From assembly GCF_002289565.1 (NCBI RefSeq), contig NZ_NTFY01000001.1, positions 124,001 to 188,000 on the forward strand: a DNA stretch of 64,000 nucleotides, in the 5' to 3' direction. Within the stretch, counting starts at the first letter, position 1; the number at the start of each line of letters is the position of its first letter. The DNA is from Rhodopirellula sp. SM50 (GTDB taxonomy: Bacteria > Planctomycetota > Planctomycetia > Pirellulales > Pirellulaceae). The position numbers and the translations under genes are program-made. The notes under the pieces were generated by a model. The model did not search any database. It had not been told where the DNA came from and was given only the letters and a program-made list of their open reading frames with translations. This document shows, in pieces, positions 56,787 to 64,000 of this stretch.

Positions 56787-57373
56787 CACTCGCGCTGAAC
56801 AAAACGACGCTGAAGCGGCAACGCGATCAAGCCAAACTGTATCGCCGGTTCTTGCCTTCGTTGGAGCTGAAGCGTCAGCAGTTGCAAGCCGCGTGGCGAC
56901 AGTCCAAACAGGAATTGGCGGAGATCGCGGCCGAAGTCCATCGCGTCGGTGAGGAGTTGCAATCGCTGTACCCGTTGATCGGCGGTTCCACGATCGACAT
57001 CACCGAGATGGCCCAATGGGTGCGAGTCGCCGAGGTTGAAATCAAAACGGAAAACGTCGTCGGTACCGCCATCCCCAAGTTCGGCCGACTGCGTTTGGAA
57101 GTCGATCCCTATTCGCGTCTGGCGATTCCGTTCTGGGTCGATTCCCTCGTCGAAGCACTCAAGCAGATGGTGGGATTGCGGGTGCGAATGAGGATTGCGG
57201 AAAAGCGAACCGACGCATTGGGCGCGGCGCTGCGCCGTGTGACTCAACGGGTGAATTTGTTCGACAAGGTGTTGATTCCTAAAGCGGAGGAGAATATTCG
57301 CCGAATCGTGATCTTCCTGTCCGACCAAGAACGCGCGGCCGTCGTGCGTTCAAAAATTGCCAAGTCGCGTTAG
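56783..57373 (+). CDS. atpD: V-type ATPase subunit D (central stalk)
   Basis: 196 residues. Starts in the stop of subunit B. Two long helices: an N-terminal one from NKTTLKRQRDQAKLYRRFLP and a C-terminal one with TQRVNLFDKVLIPKAEENIR near 152-171, the conserved end of V-type subunit D. It forms the rotor shaft between the catalytic head and the membrane ring. Length is normal for the family. Confidence 0.93.
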
Positions 57374-57388
57374 GCGGAGGATCAAGAG

Positions 57389-59290
57389 ATGGCTATTGTT
57401 CCGCTGCAACGAGTGACCTTGATCGGTGATTTGAAAGATCGCGACCAGGTCCTATTGGAACTGCAACGCTTGGGCTGTATCCATCTGGTGGATCTGGTCA
57501 ACGATGGCAGCAAGCCGCAGGGGACGACCATCGGCGCCGATGACTTGAAGGCGGCCATCGCCTATCTGGACAGTTGCCCCGAAAAACGTCCTCCGCCGTC
57601 ACGGTCCACGCGGCGCGGTACGACAGAGACCGGGTCGGATCCTGGTGATGTGACGCGAATCGCCGCAGAAGTCTTACGGATCGAATCCGAATCGCGGGAG
57701 TTGAAAGACGAACAGGAGGAGGTTGCTGAAAAGATCGAACAAACCCGTCCGTGGGGCGACTTCCGTTTGCCGGCGGCCGACGAACTGCGGGGACAACAAT
57801 TCTTCTTTTACCGTCTGCTGCATCGCGACGTTCGGCAAGTGCCGGCCTGCGCCAGAGCGGGCTGCTGTGTCAGTGTGGTCCACACCGACTCAGAACATGA
57901 ATACTGGGTGATCATCGCGGAACACCCGCCCGCCGACATGCCGTGCGATCCGGAGGAGTTAGATCCGCGGCCGTTGTCGCAGCTGCAGTCGCGATTGGCG
58001 GAGATCGGCGAACAACGCGAACGGCTGCAAGTGCAGCGCATCGCGCTGACCCGTTGGCTGGATCGTCTGCGACGAGAGCTAGCGGTGACCGAAGATGCTA
58101 CGGCGCGGTTGAACGCGAAGCAGCGTTCGTTGGTCGATGGTCCGGTGTTTGCCCTGCAAGGCTGGGTGCCACGCCGCAAACTGGCGGCGCTGGAAACCTT
58201 TGCTCGGGAAAACACGTTGGCGTTGCATCAGCGGGCTCCCGACTCGGACGAATTGCCACCGACGTTGCTGAGCAACCCGCGTCCGATCGCCGGTGCCGAG
58301 GGCGCCGTCACGTTCTTCATGACGCCCGGCTATCGCTCCTGGGATCCGACCTGGGTGATGTTTTTTTCATTCGCCGCGTTCTTCGCCATGATCCTGGCCG
58401 ACGCCGGTTATGGAGTCGTGCTCGGTTGCCTGGTGGCGCTGTCCGCGCGGCGGCTCGGCCGAACCGCCGCGGGACGTCAGTTCCTGCAACTGGCGGTGTT
58501 CATGGTCGTGGTCACCATTGTCTATGGGCTGATGATCGGAAGCTTTTTCGGCGTCGCCCCGGCACCGGGAAGTTGGTTGGACCGACTGGTGATCAAAAGC
58601 GGTGGCCACTCGATCATGCAGGACCGCGAGGCGATGATGTTGATTTCGGCAACGATCGGAGTCTTTCATCTGGTGCTGGCCAACGCCGTGGTCGCCTGGC
58701 GCTGGCTGGGCAGCGGCCATGCGTTGTCCTCGGTCGGCTGGGTGCTCGCGTTGATCGGCGGGTGGTTGTTGACATTGACCATGCTGCCCAAGCCCGACGT
58801 GATGACGCTGTTGGCGGGAAACCTTGGCGGAGACTCCACCGTGTGGTCGGAATCGATCGCCGCCGGTGGCTGGTGGATGTTGGGTGTCGGGTTGCTGCTC
58901 GTGTTTTTCTTTTCCAGCACGCGGCCCGTCTTTTCAACTCGTCCACGCGACCTGCTGGCGCGATGTCTCGATGGCGCCTTGGGGCTGACCGGTGTGACCA
59001 AGGCATTCGGGGACGCGCTCAGTTACCTGAGACTATTCGCGTTGGGGTTGGCCAGTGCTCAATTGGCGCTGTTGTTCAACGAGATGGCGTCCGATGCGTC
59101 GCAGGTACCAGGCGTGGGGATCTTGTTGGGTTTGTTGGTCTTTCTGTTAGGCCACACACTGAACTTCGTCCTGGCAGTGGTCGGAGGCGTCGTCCACGGG
59201 CTGCGTTTGACCTGTATTGAATTCTTTAGCTGGTCCCTGACTGACGAGGGGCAACCGTTCCAAGCCTTTGAAATGAGAGCGAACAAGTGA
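57389..59290 (+). CDS. atpI: V-type ATPase subunit I (membrane stator)
   Basis: 633 residues. The N-terminal cytoplasmic half (1-300) has coiled-coil stretches (SESRELKDEQEEVAEKIEQT) and the LQGWVPRRKL segment of the V0 a/I family. The C-terminal half has seven or eight TM helices (FFSFAAFFAMILADAGYGVV, FGDALSYLRLFALGLASAQL, LLGLLVFLLGHTLNFVLAVV). The Arg in SYLRLF is the conserved residue for ion passage. Its stop overlaps the next start. Fifteen bp after subunit D. Confidence 0.94.
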   Translation: MAIVPLQRVTLIGDLKDRDQVLLELQRLGCIHLVDLVNDGSKPQGTTIGADDLKAAIAYLDSCPEKRPPPSRSTRRGTTETGSDPGDVTRIAAEVLRIESESRELKDEQEEVAEKIEQTRPWGDFRLPAADELRGQQFFFYRLLHRDVRQVPACARAGCCVSVVHTDSEHEYWVIIAEHPPADMPCDPEELDPRPLSQLQSRLAEIGEQRERLQVQRIALTRWLDRLRRELAVTEDATARLNAKQRSLVDGPVFALQGWVPRRKLAALETFARENTLALHQRAPDSDELPPTLLSNPRPIAGAEGAVTFFMTPGYRSWDPTWVMFFSFAAFFAMILADAGYGVVLGCLVALSARRLGRTAAGRQFLQLAVFMVVVTIVYGLMIGSFFGVAPAPGSWLDRLVIKSGGHSIMQDREAMMLISATIGVFHLVLANAVVAWRWLGSGHALSSVGWVLALIGGWLLTLTMLPKPDVMTLLAGNLGGDSTVWSESIAAGGWWMLGVGLLLVFFFSSTRPVFSTRPRDLLARCLDGALGLTGVTKAFGDALSYLRLFALGLASAQLALLFNEMASDASQVPGVGILLGLLVFLLGHTLNFVLAVVGGVVHGLRLTCIEFFSWSLTDEGQPFQAFEMRANK

Positions 59291-59754
59291 TGGACGAACC
59301 GATGGTGGAAATGTTGGGCAGGATCGGGATCTATGCCCCGCTGTTCTTGGGGGCGATCGGCAGCATCTTGGGCTGCGCCGCCGGTGGTCAAGCCGCTTGC
59401 GGGGCGATGCTGGATGTGGAAGGCGGCTACGGGCGACTGATCGGTGTGTCCGCGCTGCCGTCCTCGCAAACCATTTATGGGATTGTCGTGATGCTGTCGA
59501 TGAACGGCAGTTTCCAGATCCAAGCGGCTCCGGGGATGTTCGCGATCGGCACGCTGTGCGGATTGGCGTTGTTGTTCAGCGGCTGGTTCCAAGGCAAGTG
59601 TTGCGCGTCGGCGATTCACGCGACCAAGAGTAAACCCGAAGTGTTTGGATTGTCGGTGGCACCCGCGGCGATCGTCGAAGGTTTCGCCGTGTTCGCCTTT
59701 GTGTTTGCCTTGATCCTCGCGGGCGGATTGCCCTCAGCGGCTGGAGGTTCCTGA
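59290..59754 (+). CDS. atpK: V-type ATPase proteolipid subunit K
   Basis: 154 residues with four TM helices, i.e. a fused double hairpin. First hairpin includes LGAIGSILGCAAGGQAACGA and SALPSSQTIYGIVVMLSM. The second has FAIGTLCGLALLFSGWFQGK and APAAIVEGFAVFAFVFALIL, which carries the ion-binding Glu. ALPSSQTIYG corresponds to the usual LPGTQ/E-GLYG. Ion choice (H+ or Na+) cannot be settled by eye. The ATG at 59290 overlaps the subunit I stop by one base; GTG 59287 is possible too. Confidence 0.92.
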   Translation: MDEPMVEMLGRIGIYAPLFLGAIGSILGCAAGGQAACGAMLDVEGGYGRLIGVSALPSSQTIYGIVVMLSMNGSFQIQAAPGMFAIGTLCGLALLFSGWFQGKCCASAIHATKSKPEVFGLSVAPAAIVEGFAVFAFVFALILAGGLPSAAGGS

Positions 59755-59758
59755 TTCC

Positions 59759-60469
59759 ATGTCAACTTCATCTCCCGTCGACAAGGCTGCTCACCCCCAG
59801 CCAGACGCCAAAGCGGACGCCAGTGTAGGCGTTCAAGAACTGATCGACCGGCTTAAATCCGAAGGCGTTCAGGAAGGCCAACAGCAGGCCGAAGCCTTGT
59901 TGGCCGAAGCCAAGAAGCAGGCCGCCAAGTTGATCGACGCGGCGCGTGCCGAAGCCGCCACGATCGCAAGCGAAGCCCAGCTGCAAGCCGAGCGGACGCA
60001 GACCAACGGCAAGCGGGCGCTCGAGTTGGCCAGCCGCGATGCCAGTTTGCACCTCAAGGAACAGCTGCAACACGAATTCCGCGGCTGGGTCGGCGGTTTG
60101 GTGCGCGAACAATTCGAGGACACCGAATTTGTCGCCGAGCTGATTCGAGAAATGGCCACCCAAGCGATCGCGACGCTCGATGCCGGGCCCGCCGGGGCGG
60201 AGTCGGATCAAACGGCCAAGCTGAAACTCTTGGTCTCCCCGGACGGCGCAAAGTCGATCGAGGCGTTCGTCAAAGGGCAAGCCGCCGACATGTTGCGGCA
60301 GGGCGTTGAATTGCAAGCCGATCGGTCGTTGACGCACGGATTTCGCATCCAGATCATCGACGACGACATCGAGATCAACTTCAGCGACGAGGCGGTCACC
60401 GCGGCGCTGATGCGTTTCTTGGCACCCAAGTTTCGCCAACGGATCAGTTCCCTCGCCAACGAGGCCTGA
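59759..60469 (+). CDS. atpE: V-type ATPase subunit E (peripheral stalk)
   Basis: 236 residues. A long charged helix (about 20-110: QEGQQQAEALLAEAKKQAAK, then EAATIASEAQLQAERTQTNG), typical of the peripheral stalk, followed by a globular C-terminal domain (VSPDGAKSIEAFVKGQAADM). Only four bases separate it from subunit K. No separate small subunit G/H or subunit F gene was found in the run. Confidence 0.88.
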   Translation: MSTSSPVDKAAHPQPDAKADASVGVQELIDRLKSEGVQEGQQQAEALLAEAKKQAAKLIDAARAEAATIASEAQLQAERTQTNGKRALELASRDASLHLKEQLQHEFRGWVGGLVREQFEDTEFVAELIREMATQAIATLDAGPAGAESDQTAKLKLLVSPDGAKSIEAFVKGQAADMLRQGVELQADRSLTHGFRIQIIDDDIEINFSDEAVTAALMRFLAPKFRQRISSLANEA

Positions 60470-60475
60470 TTTGAC

Positions 60476-61135
60476 ATGCAGTCCTACTACACGCTGATCG
60501 CATCGTTGCCGCAGTTGCCGCGCGCGTTTGATGACGGGCCGATCCCGATCTCCGCGGCCACGTTGCGGCACAGGGTTTCCATGCTTGACCACCACGACCG
60601 GCAAATCGTCCAGCAAGTTTCTGACTTCTTTCGTTGGGACCGTCAGCCACGCGACCGCAGCGATGCCGAAATCAGCGCCACCCACCGTCGCCTAGTCGCC
60701 GAGATCCGACACCCGTTGGTCGCCCAGGTGGTTCACCATCGATTTGAGATGCGGATGCTGATTGCGGCGCTGCGATGCCAACGCGGTGGGTTGCCTCCGC
60801 CCGTGTTTCCCGAATTGCCCTTGGCCGTCTGGATCCAACGGCACTGGGATGAACCTTGTTTTCGGCTCAACGACCGTTTCCGTTGGTTGCCACGGTTCTG
60901 CCAGGCGATCGAAGACCATCAACCGAGACGGGCCCAGTGGCACCTGTTCACAGAACTGTGGAATCACTGGAGTCGTTTGAACGATCAGTACACGTTTTCG
61001 TTCGAGTCGGTCGTGTTGTACCTGTCGCGATGGGAGATCCTGCATCGTTGGGCAAGCCAAAACGAACAACGTGGCAGACAACGGTTCAACGACTTGGTCG
61101 ATGACATCCTGCAAACCGGTGGAGTGACGTGCTGA
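60476..61135 (+). CDS. DUF2764-family V-type ATPase operon protein
   Basis: 219 residues, starting MQSYYTLIASLPQLPRAFDD and rich in Arg, His and Trp. YYTLIASLPxL at the start is the mark of DUF2764 proteins, which sit between subunits E and A in chlamydial-type V-ATPase operons and may stand in for subunit C. The same relative position (after E, before A) is kept here. Function by context only. It begins six bases after the subunit E stop. Confidence 0.82.
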   Translation: MQSYYTLIASLPQLPRAFDDGPIPISAATLRHRVSMLDHHDRQIVQQVSDFFRWDRQPRDRSDAEISATHRRLVAEIRHPLVAQVVHHRFEMRMLIAALRCQRGGLPPPVFPELPLAVWIQRHWDEPCFRLNDRFRWLPRFCQAIEDHQPRRAQWHLFTELWNHWSRLNDQYTFSFESVVLYLSRWEILHRWASQNEQRGRQRFNDLVDDILQTGGVTC

Positions 61136-61265
61136 TGCGTTGTGCGAGGTGGAGGGGTGACCCGAAGGAGGCCGGCTCATGCACAGGCCGATTGAGACGA
61201 GGCCAGACGCAAGCTGGAAGCTTACGCCACAGATTTTTTTCTTTTCGCCGACACCTGGGAATTCA

Positions 61266-63077
61266 ATGAACGCTACCGCCAATGATCAAGACTCTGCCAC
61301 CGCCAAGGTCTTGGGGGTCAACGGGAACATCGTTCGTATCGAAGTGTCCGGCGGACGGATCATGAAGAACGAGGTCGCCTACGTCTGCGTGGGTGAGGAA
61401 CGCTTGAAGGCCGAAGTCCTGCGGCTCAACGGCGACCAAGCCGAATTGCAAGTTTTCGAAGAAACCGACGGCGTGCGTTTCGGTGACAAGGTCGAGTTGT
61501 CCGGTGAGATGTTGTCGGTGTCGCTCGGGCCGGGGCTGCTGGGAACGATCTATGACGGCTTGCAGAACCCGCTCAGCGATCTGGCCGAGTTGGACGGTTT
61601 CTTTCTCAAACGTGGTCGCGACGTCGCCGCGCTCGACCCGGGCAGACGGTGGGACTTCACACCGGCGTGTCAGGTCGGCGATCAAGTCGTTGCCGGTCAG
61701 GTGCTGGGGACCATTCCTGAGAAGAACATCGTTCACAAGGTGATGGTTCCCTTTGATGCAAGCGGCACGATGACGGTCCAGGCGATCGCCGAGGGCCGCT
61801 GGCGGACCGACGCGACGGTGGCCACGTTGACGGATTCCAAAGGCGGCCAGATGCGGATCCCGCTGGTGCAAACGTGGCCCGTTCGTCGACCGATCTCGGC
61901 GCTGATGCAGCAACAGCGGCTGATCGAACGGGAGTTCCCGTCGCAGCCGCTGATCACCACCACGCGAATCATCGACACGTTCTTTCCGATCGCCCGTGGC
62001 GGGACCGCCTGCATCCCCGGCCCGTTCGGGGCGGGCAAAACCGTGATGCAGGGATTGATTGCGCGTTACAGCACCGTCGATGTGGTGATCGTGGTGGCCT
62101 GTGGCGAGCGGGCGGGCGAAGTCGTCGAAACGATTCATGACTTTGCCGAAATGGACGATCCGCGAACCGGCGGAAAACTGATGGATCGCACGATCATCAT
62201 CTGCAACACTTCGTCGATGCCGGTCGCCGCCCGCGAAGCCTCCATCTACACCGGTATCACCCTGGGCGAATACTATCGGCAAATGGGGCTGGACGTGTTG
62301 CTGTTGGCCGATTCAACCTCGCGTTGGGCCCAAGCGATGCGGGAAACCAGCGGACGGCTGGAAGAGATCCCCGGCGAAGAGGCGTTTCCGGCTTATCTGG
62401 ACAGTGCGATCAAGGAACTCTACGAGCGTGCAGGTGTGTTGCGGATGGCCGACGGCCAGACCGGCAGTTTGACCCTGATCGGATCGGTTTCGCCCGCCGG
62501 CGGCAACTTCGAAGAACCGGTCACCCAGTCGACCTTGGGGACAGTGAAATGCTTTTTGGGATTGTCCTATGACCGCGCGTACAAACGGTTTTATCCCGCG
62601 ATCGATCCGTTGATTTCGTGGTCCCGCTATCGTGATCAGCTGGAGTCGTTTTTCAAATCCGAAGTCGACCCGCATTGGACCGCCGGTGTTTCGGCGATGC
62701 ACCAACTGTTGCGAGACGGCGAGAGTATCGACCAGATGATGCAGGTCACCGGCGAAGAAGGCATCTCCATCGAAGACTACGTGACGTACCAAAAGGCGAT
62801 GTTCCTGGACATGGTGTACCTGCAACAAGACGCCTTTGATCCGGTCGACGTCTCGGTGCCGCTAGAGCGACAAAAGGAAATGTTCTTGCTCTGTCAGAAA
62901 CTGATTAACGACGAGTACGCGTTCGAAGACAAGGAGCAAGCGAGAGTGTTCTTCACCGAGCTGACCGGGCTATTCAAAAACCTGAACACCGCCAAAAGTG
63001 ACTCCGACGATTTTAAACGGTTCCGCAACCGGATCTCAGAGCTCCAGGCCACCGCATTGGTCGTCGACGCAAGCTGA
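61266..63077 (+). CDS. atpA: V-type ATP synthase/ATPase catalytic subunit A
   Basis: 603 residues from the ATG at 61266. Beta-barrel start (AKVLGVNGNIVRIEVSG), the subunit A-specific non-homologous insert (about 110-190), P-loop GPFGAGKTVM near 253-262, VACGERAGEVVETIHDFAE near 277-295, and LLLADSTSRWAQAMRE near 346-361. Catalytic head subunit, last of the run, separated from DUF2764 by 130 bp; the other gaps are 15 bp or less. It may have its own promoter there. Length is normal. Confidence 0.97.
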   Translation: MNATANDQDSATAKVLGVNGNIVRIEVSGGRIMKNEVAYVCVGEERLKAEVLRLNGDQAELQVFEETDGVRFGDKVELSGEMLSVSLGPGLLGTIYDGLQNPLSDLAELDGFFLKRGRDVAALDPGRRWDFTPACQVGDQVVAGQVLGTIPEKNIVHKVMVPFDASGTMTVQAIAEGRWRTDATVATLTDSKGGQMRIPLVQTWPVRRPISALMQQQRLIEREFPSQPLITTTRIIDTFFPIARGGTACIPGPFGAGKTVMQGLIARYSTVDVVIVVACGERAGEVVETIHDFAEMDDPRTGGKLMDRTIIICNTSSMPVAAREASIYTGITLGEYYRQMGLDVLLLADSTSRWAQAMRETSGRLEEIPGEEAFPAYLDSAIKELYERAGVLRMADGQTGSLTLIGSVSPAGGNFEEPVTQSTLGTVKCFLGLSYDRAYKRFYPAIDPLISWSRYRDQLESFFKSEVDPHWTAGVSAMHQLLRDGESIDQMMQVTGEEGISIEDYVTYQKAMFLDMVYLQQDAFDPVDVSVPLERQKEMFLLCQKLINDEYAFEDKEQARVFFTELTGLFKNLNTAKSDSDDFKRFRNRISELQATALVVDAS

Positions 63078-63098
63078 CAGACGCAACGGGCAGCAATC

Positions 63099-63206
63099 GT
63101 GGGATAGGCTTCCAGCCTGTCACCGGAAAAAGGGTCAGGAGCATTTTTGGGGTTCTGCGCAGCTCTTTGGTTGCCTAGTCTACCAAATCGGCTCCTGACC
63201 CTTTTT
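63099..63206. repeat. GTGGGATAGG half-unit plus REP-like AAAAAGGGTCAGGAGC hairpin
   Basis: 63099-63121 is a left half of the GTGGGATAGGCTTCCAGCC family. Then a perfect 16-bp inverted pair: AAAAAGGGTCAGGAGC (63127-63142) and GCTCCTGACCCTTTTT (63191-63206), with an inner pair TTTGGT (63166-63171) / ACCAAA (63182-63187). The right arm and loop are coding: they supply the end of the minus-strand hydrolase gene. Confidence 0.93.
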
Positions 63207-63894
63207 TCTCGTCCAGGACCGAGTCGGCGACGAAGGCGTTGTTGAGACGCTCTTGGCCGAAGGTGGACACCGGTCCGTGGCCGGGTAGGAACTGGATCTG
63301 CTTGCCCAGCGGCCACAATTTTTGAACGATCGATTCGATCAGGTCTTCGGTGCTGCCGTAGGGGAAATCGGTGCGTCCCACCGAGCCGCAGAACAACACG
63401 TCACCGACGAAGGCAAACGCGTCGTCGGGTTGGACCAACACGATGTGCCCGGGGGTATGCCCCGGACACTCGTACACGTCAAATTCGATTCCCGCAAGCT
63501 CGACTTTGTCGCCTTCGTTCAAATAGCGGTCGGGGGTCACGTTTGTCCCGCCGACGATGCCGTACTTGCCACAATCGGCTTCGATCGAATCGAGCAAGAA
63601 CTGATCCTTGGCGTTGGGCCCGATGATCGGGACGCCGAACTTCTTTTTCAATGGACCGGCGGCCCCGACATGATCGATGTGGCCGTGTGTCAGCCAGATC
63701 GCCGAGACATCGACTCCGAGTTCTTCGACGGCCCCAATGATGAGATCGGCGTCGCCGCCGGGATCGACGATGGCGGCTTGTTTCGTTTCAGTTGACCAGA
63801 TGATCGAACAGTTTTGTTGCAGTGGCGTGACCGGCAGGATGCTGACTCGGAAACGGGGTTGTGGCGCGGCATCGGGCTGGTCGGAATCGGTCAT
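63175..63894 (-). CDS. Metallo-beta-lactamase-fold hydrolase (glyoxalase II-like)
   Basis: 239 residues. Metal-binding motif THGHIDHVG near 69-77, further ligands in CPGHTPGH near 143-150 and GDVLFCGSVGRTDFP near 163-177, and FLPGHGPVSTFGQE near 203-216. This is the short YcbL/glyoxalase II-like group, which hydrolyses thioesters such as hydroxyacylglutathione analogues. The last 11 residues (EKKGSGADLVD) and the stop are encoded by the REP-like hairpin at 63127-63206. The gene has therefore run into, or been altered by, the repeat. Confidence 0.92.
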   Translation of the reverse strand: MTDSDQPDAAPQPRFRVSILPVTPLQQNCSIIWSTETKQAAIVDPGGDADLIIGAVEELGVDVSAIWLTHGHIDHVGAAGPLKKKFGVPIIGPNAKDQFLLDSIEADCGKYGIVGGTNVTPDRYLNEGDKVELAGIEFDVYECPGHTPGHIVLVQPDDAFAFVGDVLFCGSVGRTDFPYGSTEDLIESIVQKLWPLGKQIQFLPGHGPVSTFGQERLNNAFVADSVLDEKKGSGADLVD

Positions 63895-64000
63895 GGTTAA
63901 CGTGCTTTGGTTCAGGGCGTTTCAGTGGAGGATCAAGACGACGAAGCCGACGCCTCGCGAAAGTTTCAGTCGTGGGGCGACTGATGCATGATCGCCGCGG
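63895..64000. other. Right edge of window, no gene seen
   Basis: The 106 bp upstream of the hydrolase hold no start that leads to a recognisable protein before the window ends. Probably promoter sequence. Confidence 0.5.

Noticed and set aside
63677-63991. + strand frame at the right edge
   Set aside because: Mostly antisense to the metallo-hydrolase; no family resemblance.

Overview
The window looks like chromosomal DNA from a planctomycete, most likely the family Pirellulaceae (Rhodopirellula/Stieleria-like). This is an inference from several signs. The sequence is GC-rich. There is a Tat-exported Gfo/Idh/MocA protein, an ECF sigma factor beside an anti-sigma-like VWA protein, a chlamydia-type V-ATPase operon and probable methanofuran-synthesis genes. 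Many intergenic gaps hold short, nested, palindromic repeats. No rRNA, tRNA, CRISPR array, prophage or intact insertion sequence was recognised.

Layout. 1-613 (-): truncated Gfo/Idh oxidoreductase. 832-3978: ECF sigma factor and VWA protein. 4184-6114: tandem pair of zinc-ribbon, tail-anchored paralogues. 6940-8238: citrate synthase. 8493-12468 (-): outer-membrane protein and a CHASE-type hybrid histidine kinase. 12757-14469: polytopic membrane protein. 15303-16910 (-): RNase Y; divergent tilS at 17204. 18436-20541: secreted FAD oxidoreductase. 20739-22499 (-): CPA2 antiporter with an EIIA domain. 22854-23937: GNAT acetyltransferase and a broken SIMPL gene. 24306-26099 (-): ribosomal protein S1. 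26891-27994 (-): zinc glucose-type dehydrogenase.

28611-33717 is a SUF iron-sulphur operon (sufR-like, sufC, sufB, sufD, sufT-like) with no cysteine desulfurase. It runs directly into three genes that look like the methanofuran-synthesis set mfnD, mfnF and mfnE. The last of these overlaps a NodU/CmcH-type carbamoyltransferase, followed by SxtJ-like and DUF5989 membrane proteins. 39729-42672 (-): an MlaEFD lipid-transport operon. 43044-47143: ileS and purN, translationally coupled. 47713-50113: two divergent response regulators (NtrC type and NarL type). 50763-52787: a secreted YXWGXW-like protein. 53394-55295: propionyl-CoA synthetase. 55434-63077: a V-type ATPase operon in the order B-D-I-K-E-DUF2764-A. 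63175-63894 (-): a metallo-beta-lactamase-fold hydrolase.

The gaps hold at least six repeat families. They include a 235-bp nested inverted repeat present twice, hairpins built on an AGCGGTAGGGCGCGAGCC core, a GTGGGATAGGCTTCCAGCC palindrome that sits inside two operons, and a REP-like hairpin whose arm encodes the end of the last gene. There are also three kinds of short tandem array (14/16/8 bp at 38392-38783; 16 bp at 26535-26614; 101 bp at 52940-53230). The most interesting biology is the suf-mfn-carbamoyltransferase run, the rearranged V-ATPase operon, the anti-sigma/VWA fusion, and this repeat ecology.
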